A DNA stretch of 64,000 nucleotides, from assembly GCA_041871065.1 (NCBI GenBank), contig CP168942.1, positions 1,203,501 through 1,267,500 on the forward strand, written 5' to 3'. The notes beneath the pieces are model-generated. The model did no database searches. It was not told where the DNA came from and saw only the letters and a program-made list of their open reading frames with translations. This document shows, one piece after another, positions 33,779 through 41,894 of the stretch (the stretch's first letter is position 1; each line of letters starts with the position of its first letter). Made by a program: the position numbers and the translations under genes. Source of the DNA: Weissella confusa (GTDB taxonomy: Bacteria; Bacillota; Bacilli; Lactobacillales; Lactobacillaceae).

Positions 33779-34430
33779 CTAAACATATTTGCTACCTTCA
33801 CGAACCGATAATGGCGCCATTTCGCTTTCATGTGCGTTGATAAACTCACGCACCCAATTTGGATTCGTCTTACTATATTGACGTAGCGCCCAACCAATGG
33901 CTTTGTTAATGAAAAACTCAGACGAACCAAAATTGGCAGTTAGGATTTCGGTCATTAACGTCGTATCCGTTTGATCCTTCAAAAATAGCTGGTGAAGAAT
34001 CGCCAAGCGACGAACCCAAAAAATCGTCATGCTGACTCCAAGCCAGCATCGTCGCTTTCGTTTCAGGATACGTGACAACAATATGACCAACTTCGTGCGC
34101 CATGTTATCAACGGTATCCCACCACGATTTACGCATCGCCAATGCTTGGAAACGTGCTAAATCCTCAGGAACCAACAAATCCATCTGTGCTTTCAACATA
34201 TCCAATGCCACATATTGGTATTCACGTGCGTCTCGTTCCCAAGCATCAGCCACGAAGTCCCAGTCGATCACGCCACTTTGCTTGGCGGCCTTGATAAACG
34301 GTTTCGTTAGCTCTCGGCGAAGTGGTGTTTTAATTCCTAAAAACGGAAACTGATTGCGTTGGTACGCAGCCATCCCCACTGCCGTTTCAGGATCTGCATG
34401 CGCCTTAAGTAGATCAAATAGGTCTTGCAT
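33779..34430 (-). pseudogene. alkD: DNA alkylation repair protein AlkD, frameshifted
   Basis: The reading frame from ATG 34430 encodes an AlkD-type HEAT-repeat glycosylase for about 135 residues, up to TMLAWSQHDDFLG. The remaining C-terminal part continues in another frame (WVRRLAILHQLFLKD to the end at 33779), giving about 217 residues together, the family length. The break falls in a run of six T on the coding strand (34023-34028 region); removing one T restores FWVRRLAIL across the junction. Either the gene is a recent pseudogene, or the run slips (phase variation), or it is a sequencing error in a homopolymer. AlkD removes positively charged alkylated bases from DNA. Confidence 0.88.
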
Positions 34431-34470
34431 AGTGCACCCCCTCGTATTATTAAGCACAAGTATACCAAAA

Positions 34471-34510
34471 TAAAACACCCAACCTCGTATCCAAACAAAG
34501 TTAGGTGTTA
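34471..34510 (-). terminator. Terminator after 126-aa gene
   Basis: AACACCTAAC / GGTTGGGTGTT stem with T-rich tail on the minus strand, after the stop at 34527. Confidence 0.8.
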
Positions 34511-34526
34511 AAAGTCCTATTTTATA

Positions 34527-34907
34527 TTAAGCAGCCACGTTTTCGATAACTGCCAATACATTCGCACGGTAGTCTGATGACTCATCATTCAAACGGCAAA
34601 TTGCATAGTAGGCATCCTTATAATCAAAGCCATCACGACGTGTTGCAGCGTAAACCATCAACAAGTTGCAAGCATCTTCAGCTGATTCAAGATCACGTAG
34701 TTGCTCGCCGGCTTCGATAGTACGGATATCTGACATGTAGTCTTCGTAATCAAACGTATACCATGTTTGCATCTGCTCCAAAACTGGGGCAGCCCAACCT
34801 TCTTCACGAACAACAGATGAAACCGTTTGGCCAGCGCGCAACTTGCGTAGCACATTGTTGAAGTGGTTGTTTACATTAATAATATTCGTCGTCATCACAG
34901 CAGTCAT
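34527..34907 (-). CDS. Hypothetical protein, 126 aa
   Basis: Started at ATG 34907 with GAGG 8 bases upstream; the longer reading has no site. Soluble and helical, with no TM segment or recognised domain. Landmarks are the N-terminal INVNNHFNNVLRKLRAG and the central YTFDYEDYMSDIRTIEAGEQL segments. It may be a small regulatory or stress protein, but no evidence points to a function. It is single, with a terminator downstream. Confidence 0.72.
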   Translation of the reverse strand: MTAVMTTNIINVNNHFNNVLRKLRAGQTVSSVVREEGWAAPVLEQMQTWYTFDYEDYMSDIRTIEAGEQLRDLESAEDACNLLMVYAATRRDGFDYKDAYYAICRLNDESSDYRANVLAVIENVAA

Positions 34908-35039
34908 GTCGTTTACCTCTAAATCATTTTTATCAATGTATTTACTATAGCACGAACTTGTGAAAAAAGGAACAAGCAAACACTTAAAACGCCAGTTAAT
35001 GCGCTTAAATAGCCGTTTTATTTTGTGAAAACGTTATCA

Positions 35040-35417
35040 TTATTGCAACTTTGAGAGCTTTTCAGCAACACGCTTATTGATTTTAGCCTTCACATCATCC
35101 GTCCAACGCTTAGCTTGCATCTCACGTAAAGCATTCTCTGCGAATTCCGCAACATCATTACCGACCAAATCAAGCACCGGCACATTGTTAGCTGCGCCTT
35201 CCTCGAAAAAGTCGATCAAATCGTAAATCCCAGCCATCATGTCCATGCCATCACCACCTGCAAAATGCCAGAAGTAATTTTGCACTTCGCCGATGACAAT
35301 TTGATAATCCGCTGGCATCGCTTTAATGCGCGCTTGTTGCTTGTTCCACTCCGCCTTGTCGGCCTTCATTTGCTTGAAGTCAAACCACTTCTTAATGTCC
35401 GTCCATTCTAGTGCCAT
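35040..35417 (-). CDS. DUF1048 family protein
   Basis: 125 residues. The pattern matches DUF1048: an N-terminal basic helix (WTDIKKWFDFKQMKADKAEW), then YQIVIGEVQNYFWHFA, an acidic central helix (IYDLIDFFEEGAANN) and a basic C-terminal helix. DUF1048 genes are regularly found next to PadR regulators, and here the start lies 2 bases after the PadR stop. The function is unknown; the pairing suggests that PadR controls it, possibly with a membrane stress signal (inference). Confidence 0.88.
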   Translation of the reverse strand: MALEWTDIKKWFDFKQMKADKAEWNKQQARIKAMPADYQIVIGEVQNYFWHFAGGDGMDMMAGIYDLIDFFEEGAANNVPVLDLVGNDVAEFAENALREMQAKRWTDDVKAKINKRVAEKLSKLQ

Positions 35418-35419
35418 TG

Positions 35420-35740
35420 TTAATTCTCCTTCAACTTGTTCAACTGCGCTGTGATAAAGCCCCAGCGTTCCCAGAAATTACGCAATTCTGCTTCGCCTGC
35501 TGCGTTCAGTGTGTAAAACTTACGCATCGGACCAACATCAGACTTCTTTTTGGCAACGTTCACGAGATTCTTTTTCTCAAGACGAATCAAAATCGTGTAG
35601 ACCGTGCCTTCAACAATATCTTCAAAGCCGGCGTCTTGAAGGGTTTTGGTTATTTCGTAACCGTATGTTTCGTGGCGGTTGATAATCTCAAGCACCACAC
35701 CCTCAAGGACTCCTTTCAGCATTTCTGTTATGCCAGTCAT
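35420..35740 (-). CDS. PadR family transcriptional regulator
   Basis: 106 residues with the PadR winged helix: LKGVLEGVVLEIINRHETYGYEI at the N-terminus and the wing GTVYTILIRLEKKNLVNVAKKKSDVGPMRKFYTLNAAG. The C-terminal dimerisation helix is short, so this is the PadR-s2 type. It is co-transcribed with DUF1048, and an 11-bp palindrome overlaps its own promoter's -35, so self-repression is very likely. The inducer is unknown. Confidence 0.93.
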   Translation of the reverse strand: MTGITEMLKGVLEGVVLEIINRHETYGYEITKTLQDAGFEDIVEGTVYTILIRLEKKNLVNVAKKKSDVGPMRKFYTLNAAGEAELRNFWERWGFITAQLNKLKEN

Positions 35741-35778
35741 GTTATTTCCTCACTACTCCGTATTGCTTGTACCACTAT

Positions 35779-35807
35779 ATAGTAAAACTAAGTAGCTAAT
35801 CCGTCAA
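35779..35807 (-). promoter_or_regulatory. Promoter of padR operon
   Basis: Minus-strand -35 TTGACG (35807-35802), 17-base spacer, -10 TACTAT (35784-35779). The -35 is contained partly in the adjacent palindrome. Confidence 0.75.
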
Positions 35808-35829
35808 CTACTTTGTGTCACAAAGTAGT
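35807..35829. promoter_or_regulatory. Probable PadR operator palindrome
   Basis: Perfect inverted repeat with 11-bp arms, ACTACTTTGTG / CACAAAGTAGT, around a single T. It abuts the -35 of the padR promoter. A similar ACTACT half-site occurs in the leader before the start codon. Confidence 0.75.
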
Positions 35830-35834
35830 GAATG

Positions 35835-35868
35835 CAAAAAACGCGCTTAGCTACGAGCTAAACGCATT
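35835..35868 (-). terminator. Terminator after DUF2075 gene
   Basis: GCGTTTAGCT / AGCTAAGCGC stem with three-base loop and six T on the minus strand. Confidence 0.9.
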
Positions 35869-35876
35869 AATTATGT

Positions 35877-37046
35877 TTACTTATTTTCTTCTTGCAATTC
35901 AAGCAAACGTGCACGCAATGCGTCATCATATGCCGTCAAGTACAAGCCATACTTACCACGCTTGATCAAGACGTTCAAAACGTTGGCAATAAAGGCCTTG
36001 TACTCTTCTTCCGTGAACTCACGGTCTTGGCGCTTCTTGAAGATTTCCTTGTGAGAATACTTTTCAGGAATAATCGTCACGCTATCCGTCTTAGGATCGT
36101 AACCAAATGAAGGACCGATAATCATCCCCACGTAGTTCAAATCGAAACCTTGCAACGTGTAAATCGTTCCAACTTGGGTAATTGAACCCTCACGCTTTGC
36201 CCAGTGCGTACGTTGTGGATCCCATTCGTCCCAAGGCAAGTTGAATGTATCCATTTCAACATTGTGGCGTCCGTCAATACGTGGGAATCCTGACGTTGCA
36301 ACAACACGACTTTGACCGAATTCCTTGTTCTTCGCCTTAATGGCTTCGTACAAATCACCCGCCTTGTCAAAGACCTTGAATTCAAAATCAGAATTGTTTG
36401 GGAATGGGTGCAATGGCTTTTCAGCCGTCAAATCATCCATCCAGTCCACTTGTTCTTGACTAGCTACCATTCGGTATTGGAAGTCCATGTCGAATTGGTG
36501 ATATGGGTGCTTGCCAATCGTCTTAAATAGCAAGTCCTTGTCCCAGTACATCTTTGATTGGAACACTTGGGCGAAGTCGTAAACCACGACCACAACCTTG
36601 GCCAAATCCATCAAGTCCTTCAATTGGTTTTCACCATTGTAGTGCATGTATGGTTCTGGCTTTGACAACAGCAAGTGCGCTTCGTCAACGAAAATAACAT
36701 CGTACTTCCAGTTACGCTTTTGCGCGTTGTTAATCAATGGCGTAGGACGCGTAATGTCCTTGTCGCGCATACCTGGAATATCAACGGCCAAATCCTTGTA
36801 CGCCTTGAATAGCTCAGGGTGGTTAACAACCAATGCAGTCTTGTAACGCTTGTCAGTCATGTACTTAGTAACCAAGTTCATCAAAACAACTGACTTACCA
36901 GTACCAGCAGCACCTTGGATAATAGCCACACGGTGATCGTTTTGCTTCAAACCATCCCCAATGTAGGCGTTCATGTTAGAAATAACAGCTTCTTGTTGCG
37001 CTGATAGATTATCAACGAAAAATTGTTCTTGTAAAATCTTATTCAT
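35877..37046 (-). CDS. DUF2075 helicase-like ATPase
   Basis: 389 residues from ATG 37046; the open frame extends to 37211 but upstream translation looks unrelated and lacks a site. Walker A is GAAGTGKS (about 45-52) and Walker B is FVDEAHLLLSK (about 120). Further helicase-like motifs are YDFAQVFQ, FQYR and the C-terminal TLQGFDLNYVG, which matches motif V/VI of superfamily 1-like UvrD/DUF2075 ATPases. These are close to the NTPase part of Schlafen-like and some phage-defence proteins, but this gene stands alone with no nuclease or methylase neighbour. It probably acts on nucleic acid; the role is unknown. Confidence 0.85.
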   Translation of the reverse strand: MNKILQEQFFVDNLSAQQEAVISNMNAYIGDGLKQNDHRVAIIQGAAGTGKSVVLMNLVTKYMTDKRYKTALVVNHPELFKAYKDLAVDIPGMRDKDITRPTPLINNAQKRNWKYDVIFVDEAHLLLSKPEPYMHYNGENQLKDLMDLAKVVVVVYDFAQVFQSKMYWDKDLLFKTIGKHPYHQFDMDFQYRMVASQEQVDWMDDLTAEKPLHPFPNNSDFEFKVFDKAGDLYEAIKAKNKEFGQSRVVATSGFPRIDGRHNVEMDTFNLPWDEWDPQRTHWAKREGSITQVGTIYTLQGFDLNYVGMIIGPSFGYDPKTDSVTIIPEKYSHKEIFKKRQDREFTEEEYKAFIANVLNVLIKRGKYGLYLTAYDDALRARLLELQEENK

Positions 37047-37213
37047 AATGTTTTCAATTATACAACGTGCACGCCTATTAAGCCACGGACCTTCCTGACA
37101 AAAAATACATGTCAATTTGTGCCATTTCCAGCACTTTGCCCCTGACGGGACTGACAACTCGCCTCGCCTAGTGTATCCTAACAGCAAATAAATCAGTTCA
37201 GGAGGAACCAATC

Positions 37214-37423
37214 ATGCTATCCATTCAAACAATTTTGACATACGGGGTCATCATTCTAGCCGTAATTCTTGTGATTTCAGGTATCGTTGGCATCGTCAAC
37301 TACATCCGTAAAAACGCTGGTCATGTCACATTTGGTGGCGTGGTTAAAAGTTTCTTCAAAGGAATCGGCTGGCCATTCATTTGGATGATTGAATTTGTCG
37401 GCTTGGCAATCACATTCTTATAG
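37214..37423 (+). CDS. Small two-segment membrane protein, 69 aa
   Basis: Two hydrophobic segments (about 8-29 and 48-68) flank a short basic, Gly-rich loop (IRKNAGHVTFGG). The ATG has CAGGAGG 8 bases upstream, the best ribosome site in the region. No family is recognised. It is a single gene, divergent from the DUF2075 ATPase, with a terminator directly after it. Confidence 0.75.
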   Translation: MLSIQTILTYGVIILAVILVISGIVGIVNYIRKNAGHVTFGGVVKSFFKGIGWPFIWMIEFVGLAITFL

Positions 37424-37432
37424 AGCAGACTC

Positions 37433-37462
37433 TAGCTTCACAGTCATGTGAGGCTTTTTTTA
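37433..37462 (+). terminator. Terminator after 69-aa gene
   Basis: AGCTTCACA / TGTGAGGCT stem followed by seven T. Confidence 0.88.
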
Positions 37463-37474
37463 TTGCATAAATCC

Positions 37475-37502
37475 TTGCACCTTCATCTGATTGGGGTATA
37501 CT
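37475..37502 (+). promoter_or_regulatory. Promoter of ABC-TetR operon
   Basis: -35 TTGCAC (37475-37480), 16-base spacer, -10 TATACT (37497-37502). Confidence 0.7.
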
Positions 37503-37513
37503 ATTCTTAAACA

Positions 37514-37535
37514 GGTAAGTAATCACTTACTTACC
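37514..37535. promoter_or_regulatory. Probable TetR operator
   Basis: Perfect 9-bp inverted repeat GGTAAGTAA / TTACTTACC with a 4-base centre, placed at the start of transcription just after the -10. The third gene of the operon is a TetR regulator, so this is the likely self-regulation site. Confidence 0.72.
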
Positions 37536-37555
37536 AAATTTACAAAAAGGAAAAT

Positions 37556-38281
37556 ATGACTATGGCTCAAGAAATCATTAACCTATCTGACGTCAAAAAA
37601 TCGTTTGGCTCGCAGCCCGTTTTAAAGGACGTATCTTTTCAAGTTCACGGCGGTGAAATCGTTGGCCTAATCGGGCCATCTGGTGCGGGTAAGTCAACAA
37701 TCATCAAGATTACGCTTGGTATGGAAAAAGCTGACGGCGGTCAAGCAACTGTTTTCGACACAGTGATGCCCAATCGTGAATTACTTGCTAATATCGGTTA
37801 CATGGCCCAGACTGACGCGCTTTATGATGCTTTAAGCGGCCGTGAAAACCTCGCCTTCTTTGCCAAAATGAAAAATGTGACTAACGATGTGGCGACAGAA
37901 ATCAATCACGTTGCCGAAGTGGTTGATTTGACCAGTGATTTAGACAAACGCGTCAGTGGTTATTCTGGTGGTATGAAGCGACGCCTATCATTGGCCATCG
38001 CCTTGCTCGGTGCACCTGAACTGTTAGTCCTGGATGAGCCAACTGTTGGGATTGATCCATCATTGCGCCAAAAAATTTGGGCTGAATTAACACGACTACG
38101 TGATGAAGGTCGTGCCATTTTGGTAACCACTCACGTCATGGATGAAGCGGAGCTAACCGATCGTGTTGCCCTACTACTTGACGGGTCTGTGATCGCAAAC
38201 GATGCACCAAAGACCTTAGAACAACAATACGGCGTTGATTCAATTGAACACGTCTTTTTGAAAGCGGAGGCCCAACGATGA
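37556..38281 (+). CDS. ABC transporter ATP-binding protein
   Basis: 241 residues. Walker A GPSGAGKST (about 38-46), Q-loop GYMAQTDAL, signature YSGGMKRRLSLAI (about 139-151), Walker B LLVLDEPTVGID (about 158-169), switch His in TTHVMDEA. The start is either ATG 37556 or the ATG two codons later; both are near the AAGGA site. It energises the ABC-2 permease that overlaps its stop by 4 bases. Confidence 0.95.
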   Translation: MTMAQEIINLSDVKKSFGSQPVLKDVSFQVHGGEIVGLIGPSGAGKSTIIKITLGMEKADGGQATVFDTVMPNRELLANIGYMAQTDALYDALSGRENLAFFAKMKNVTNDVATEINHVAEVVDLTSDLDKRVSGYSGGMKRRLSLAIALLGAPELLVLDEPTVGIDPSLRQKIWAELTRLRDEGRAILVTTHVMDEAELTDRVALLLDGSVIANDAPKTLEQQYGVDSIEHVFLKAEAQR

Positions 38282-39381
38282 AAACATTTGCAATTGCTAA
38301 ACGCGTTTTAACTGAATTGATTCGCGACAAACGTACCCTCGCCTTGTTGTTTGTGGCGCCGCTACTGGTGCTCGCACTAATGAGTTACGTCTTTAACGTT
38401 AATACCACGACAACAAGTTCAATTGCGACAGTCCAAGTGCCAACCGCAATTTACAACAACCTCGATGCTACAAAGCACGTTTCCGTTAAGGCTTACGATT
38501 CTACGGCATCATCAAAAAAGGCTTTGGAAGCTGAACGCGTTGATGCAATCATTGATTATTCAGATCACACCTACCATGTGACTTATGCCAACACGGATGT
38601 TTCAAAAACCGCATTAGCGAAGATGGCCTTACAAGGTGCCATCACCAAGTCAAATATTACTGGTATGGCGGATGCGCTAAAAGCCTTAGAAGCCAACTTA
38701 CCGGCTGCTGCTCAAACAAAAGCAGTCTCTGCGCAAACACCTAAGATATTGAACACCTACAATTACGGTAATGCTAATTCAACTTTCTTTGATAAGATGA
38801 TGCCGATTTTGATGGGGTTCTTCGTGTTCTTCTTTGTCTTTTTGATTTCGGGGATGGCCTTATTGAAGGAACGTACATCTGGTACACTTGAACGTTTGCT
38901 AGCAACCCCAGTACGCCGTGCCGAGATTGTCACTGGCTACTTAATTAGTTATGGTTTGGTGGCCGTTGTACAGACTTTGTTAATCGTCTTGTTCACGATT
39001 AACGTCTTAAACGTTCAAGTCGCTGGTTCAATTTTCTTAGTCATCTTAACGACCCTTTTGTTGGCGTTAGTTGCCTTGGCGTTGGGAATTTTCATGTCAA
39101 CATTTGCGCAATCCGAATTCCAAATGATGCAATTTATCCCACTAGTTGTCGTACCACAAATTTTCTTTTCGGGCTTGATTGATTTGCATGCCATGGCCGA
39201 CTGGGCGCAATGGTTAGCTAATTTGTTGCCAATGAAGTACGCAGCATCCGCTTTGACCGATGTCATCCTCAAAGGAGCCAACTTCTCTGACATTGCCGGT
39301 AATTTGCTTGCTTTGATAATTTTTATTATCATTTTAACGATTGGCAACATTGTTGGCCTAAAGCGTTATCGAAAGGTGTAA
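38278..39381 (+). CDS. ABC-2 type exporter permease
   Basis: 367 residues. One TM segment near the N-terminus (about 18-40), a large extracytoplasmic domain (about 45-165), then five TM segments (about 180-365), the usual YhgE/ABC-2 membrane topology. The coupling motif ERTSGTLERLLATPVRRAEIV lies about 200-220. The ATGA overlap with the ATPase gene shows translational coupling. Likely drug or peptide export; the substrate is unknown. Confidence 0.92.
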   Translation: MKTFAIAKRVLTELIRDKRTLALLFVAPLLVLALMSYVFNVNTTTTSSIATVQVPTAIYNNLDATKHVSVKAYDSTASSKKALEAERVDAIIDYSDHTYHVTYANTDVSKTALAKMALQGAITKSNITGMADALKALEANLPAAAQTKAVSAQTPKILNTYNYGNANSTFFDKMMPILMGFFVFFFVFLISGMALLKERTSGTLERLLATPVRRAEIVTGYLISYGLVAVVQTLLIVLFTINVLNVQVAGSIFLVILTTLLLALVALALGIFMSTFAQSEFQMMQFIPLVVVPQIFFSGLIDLHAMADWAQWLANLLPMKYAASALTDVILKGANFSDIAGNLLALIIFIIILTIGNIVGLKRYRKV

Positions 39382-39387
39382 TTTAAC

Positions 39388-40020
39388 ATGACTGATCAAG
39401 TTTTAAGTTTTGATGAATGGCTAACAACCACTGACATGCCCGATGGCAAGCGCCGTATTCTAAGTGCTGCAGTAAGCCTATTTGCACAAAACGGCTTCCA
39501 CGCAACCTCTACCGCTGCGATTGCCAAAGAAGCTGGTCTCAGTGATGCGACCATGTTCAAGCACTTTAAAAATAAAAACGCGTTGCTGGATGCGATTCTG
39601 ACACCACTACTTGAACAACTAGTGCCCAATGTCGGTGAGCAATTCGTCACATCTGTTCAAGATAAAGCAACCACACTCAATGACGTCATCGCATTCATTG
39701 TGTCTGATCGTTGGTCATTCATGCAACAGAATAACGAAGTGATTCAAGTATTGGTAAACGAAGCCCTGGCTAACGCGACTCTCAGGGAGCATATGATTAG
39801 CGAAATTGGCCCAAAGTTAAGTCATGTAACGACAATTTTGCAAGGCCTAATGCGTAGTGATTCATCGATTAATCCGCAGTTAACCGGCTATGATTTGCTT
39901 CGCATTATTGCAGGCCAACTGATGATTCATTTCATGTCACAATATAAGTTCCAGACCCAGCTTAATAATGAAACGGTACTCGCCAACGTCACCTTAATGA
40001 CCCAGCAAGCACTGCGTTAA
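39388..40020 (+). CDS. TetR family transcriptional regulator
   Basis: 210 residues. The N-terminal helix-turn-helix reads RRILSAAVSLFAQNGFHATSTAAIAKEAGLSDATMFKHFKNK, split across about 21-62, the typical TetR DNA-binding domain. The C-terminal ligand domain is helical. It lies 6 bases after the permease gene and is expected to repress the operon through the GGTAAGTAA palindrome at 37514-37535. The ligand is presumably a substrate of the exporter. Confidence 0.94.
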   Translation: MTDQVLSFDEWLTTTDMPDGKRRILSAAVSLFAQNGFHATSTAAIAKEAGLSDATMFKHFKNKNALLDAILTPLLEQLVPNVGEQFVTSVQDKATTLNDVIAFIVSDRWSFMQQNNEVIQVLVNEALANATLREHMISEIGPKLSHVTTILQGLMRSDSSINPQLTGYDLLRIIAGQLMIHFMSQYKFQTQLNNETVLANVTLMTQQALR

Positions 40021-40022
40021 CA

Positions 40023-40057
40023 GAAAAACCTGCTGAATCTAAATCAGCAGGTTTTTC
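40023..40057. terminator. Bidirectional terminator between tetR and GNAT gene
   Basis: AAAAACCTGCTGA / TCAGCAGGTTTTT stem between convergent genes. Confidence 0.92.
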
Positions 40058-40065
40058 GTTTACAC

Positions 40066-40584
40066 TTACAATTCCTTAGCCATCAAGATATCAGTCTGAC
40101 GATCTGTACCCATGTAGAAATCGTGTGACTCACCCGTCCTTGAGAAGCCCATCTTCTCGTAGAAAGCAATCGCATTCGGGTTGTACTCCCAAACGCCAAG
40201 CCAAATGCGATCCTTATTCAGCTCATGGGCAACCTTTTCAGCCTCAGCAATGAAGACGCGCCCCAATCCGCGGCGTTGGAAACTTTTACGAACATAGATG
40301 CGTTCGACTTCGAGCGCCGTCTCACCCATTTCCTCAGACTGGGCATCCCCAACGTTCAACTTCAAATAGCCCGCAATTTCATCATCTACCATCACGAAAT
40401 AGAATAATGAACCGGCATTTTCTAATTCTTCTGCAAGCACTGATTCTTGATATGCATCAGCCAAATAATCACGCAAATTTTCAGGTGTGTTTTGGGCACC
40501 GAATGTATCCGTAAACGTTTCAATGGAAATCTCACGTAGCTCATTTACATCAGCTACAGTTAGTCGCTTAAGTGTTGTCGTCAT
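40066..40584 (-). CDS. GNAT family N-acetyltransferase
   Basis: 172 residues. The acetyl-CoA motif A is RIYVRKSFQRRGLGRVFIAEAE (about 93-114, in parts), with the R-R-G-L-G pyrophosphate loop, followed by WLGVWEYNPNAIAFYEKMGFSRTG in the B motif. The family acetylates amino groups, for example of polyamines, ribosomal N-termini or antibiotics; the substrate is not readable. It begins 9 bases after the MarR stop, so it belongs to the CadD-MarR operon. Confidence 0.92.
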   Translation of the reverse strand: MTTTLKRLTVADVNELREISIETFTDTFGAQNTPENLRDYLADAYQESVLAEELENAGSLFYFVMVDDEIAGYLKLNVGDAQSEEMGETALEVERIYVRKSFQRRGLGRVFIAEAEKVAHELNKDRIWLGVWEYNPNAIAFYEKMGFSRTGESHDFYMGTDRQTDILMAKEL

Positions 40585-40593
40585 GTGTCTCTC

Positions 40594-41046
40594 CTAATAC
40601 TCTCGTTGATGGCCTTTCTTCACAGCATTCCAGTCAGTCGCAACATTCTCGCGCATTCGGTGTAACAAGTTATTCAGTGTTTGCACCTCATCTGTTGTAA
40701 ATCCTTGCAGCGCCACCGTCTCCGAATAATCATTTTCACGTTTGATAACGTCATACAGTTCACGACCTTTATCAGTCACTTCCAAATGCTTAATCTTCAA
40801 GTTTTCTGCGCTGTCACGCTTCACGATCATACCGTCCGCGAGTAGCTTTTTAACGGCACGCGCAACAGTGGTGCGATCAACCATAAGCATCTCAGAAAGC
40901 TCTTCCTGGATGATGCCGGGATTCTCCGCGATGCGTGCCAAATACAAGTACTGACCCTTCGTCAGTTTAAATGACTTGAACTCAACATTACTGATTGAAT
41001 CCAAAGCTCGGGCAATCATGCCGATTTCTCTTAAATTACTAGTCAT
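40594..41046 (-). CDS. MarR family transcriptional regulator
   Basis: 150 residues from ATG 41046 (GAGG 8 bases upstream); the longer frame runs into the upstream intergenic region. The winged-helix part is EELSEMLMVDRTTVARAVKKLLADGMI (about 50-75, in parts) and the wing about 85-98. Encoded between a CadD transporter and a GNAT acetyltransferase, it may sense a toxic metal or electrophile and regulate them (inference). Confidence 0.9.
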   Translation of the reverse strand: MTSNLREIGMIARALDSISNVEFKSFKLTKGQYLYLARIAENPGIIQEELSEMLMVDRTTVARAVKKLLADGMIVKRDSAENLKIKHLEVTDKGRELYDVIKRENDYSETVALQGFTTDEVQTLNNLLHRMRENVATDWNAVKKGHQREY

Positions 41047-41131
41047 TGTGTCATCCTCAGAAATTATCCTATCTTGTTTTTGTTGCAAATACAACAAAAA
41101 GCGTCCATTAATGATAACGAACGCCAATGTG

Positions 41132-41740
41132 TTATAAGTTCAAAATGTGCGACATCGTGCCGGCTTCAACGATAACCAGTACGCCCAGTATGATGTAGAC
41201 GAGCGCTGTAATCCAACGACCGAAACGCTCAAACACTTCCCCAATTTTTGGAATCTTTGCCAAACGTTGGCTAGCAAAGGCCAAAAATAAAATGTTCACC
41301 ATGAATGTTGCTGACGCGATTACCAACCGTCCAGCCGATAGCGTTGTCATGTACGGCGTAAATAACCCAATATTATCCGGCAAGCAACTAGACAACGCAA
41401 TTATCATCATCGTTAAGACGAGTGATTTATCTTCGCGTTCTCGTGCAATCTTGCGTGCATTTTCATCTGCCTCACACGCTGCAAACAAGTAACGAATACC
41501 GAACGCAATTGGCACAAACCCCAAAAATCCAAGTATCCAATCCGCCGGTATAAATTTGAAAACAAACGCAAACAACATTGGTACCGTCACCAAAATTGTT
41601 GACCCCATTACCTGTCCAATCAAAATTTGACGGTGTTTTGTCTTCGTTGGATACATCGCAAATAATGTTAATAGAATTAATAGCAAATCGATCGCAGTCG
41701 TCCAATAAAGAATCGTCGTAGACACGATTGTATTAATCAT
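41132..41740 (-). CDS. cadD: CadD family cadmium-resistance transporter
   Basis: 202 residues with about 5-6 TM segments. CadD/LysE-like features: first helix ending LLILLTLFAMYPTK, the central RYLFAACEADENARK loop, the ALSSCLPDNIGLFTPYM segment (about 118-134) with a conserved Asp-Asn pair, and a C-terminal pair of helices. Staphylococcal CadD confers cadmium tolerance. In this genome the gene leads an operon with MarR and GNAT and has a 9-bp palindrome upstream (41756-41783). Metal specificity is unproven. Confidence 0.87.
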   Translation of the reverse strand: MINTIVSTTILYWTTAIDLLLILLTLFAMYPTKTKHRQILIGQVMGSTILVTVPMLFAFVFKFIPADWILGFLGFVPIAFGIRYLFAACEADENARKIAREREDKSLVLTMMIIALSSCLPDNIGLFTPYMTTLSAGRLVIASATFMVNILFLAFASQRLAKIPKIGEVFERFGRWITALVYIILGVLVIVEAGTMSHILNL

Positions 41741-41755
41741 ATGTTCATCCCCTTC

Positions 41756-41783
41756 CTAAACATGAAAATATTAACATGTTTAG
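41756..41783. promoter_or_regulatory. Palindromic operator candidate upstream of cadD
   Basis: CTAAACATG / CATGTTTAG perfect 9-bp inverted repeat with 10-base AT-only centre, ending 16 bases before the cadD start codon. It overlaps the expected -10 region. Long arms with an AT-rich centre are typical of ArsR/SmtB or MarR sites; the adjacent MarR is the obvious candidate. Confidence 0.65.
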
Positions 41784-41854
41784 TTGAGACAGTTACTCAT
41801 CACTCACCTATCCGGTATACCTTTCAGGTCTATGGTAGAAATTTTCTTGCATGT

Positions 41855-41886
41855 AAAAAAACGCCTACGCAATTGCATAGACGTTG
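41855..41886 (-). terminator. Terminator of the redox operon
   Basis: AACGTCTATGC / GCGTAGGCGTT stem and T-run on the minus strand, after the cupin gene stop at 41895. Confidence 0.85.
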
Positions 41887-41894
41887 ATTGTTAA

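Noticed and set aside
33676..33930. Separate small gene beside the tRNA
   Set aside because: The frame overlaps the tRNA-proximal region and the end of alkD with no ribosome site; the residues look like chance coding.
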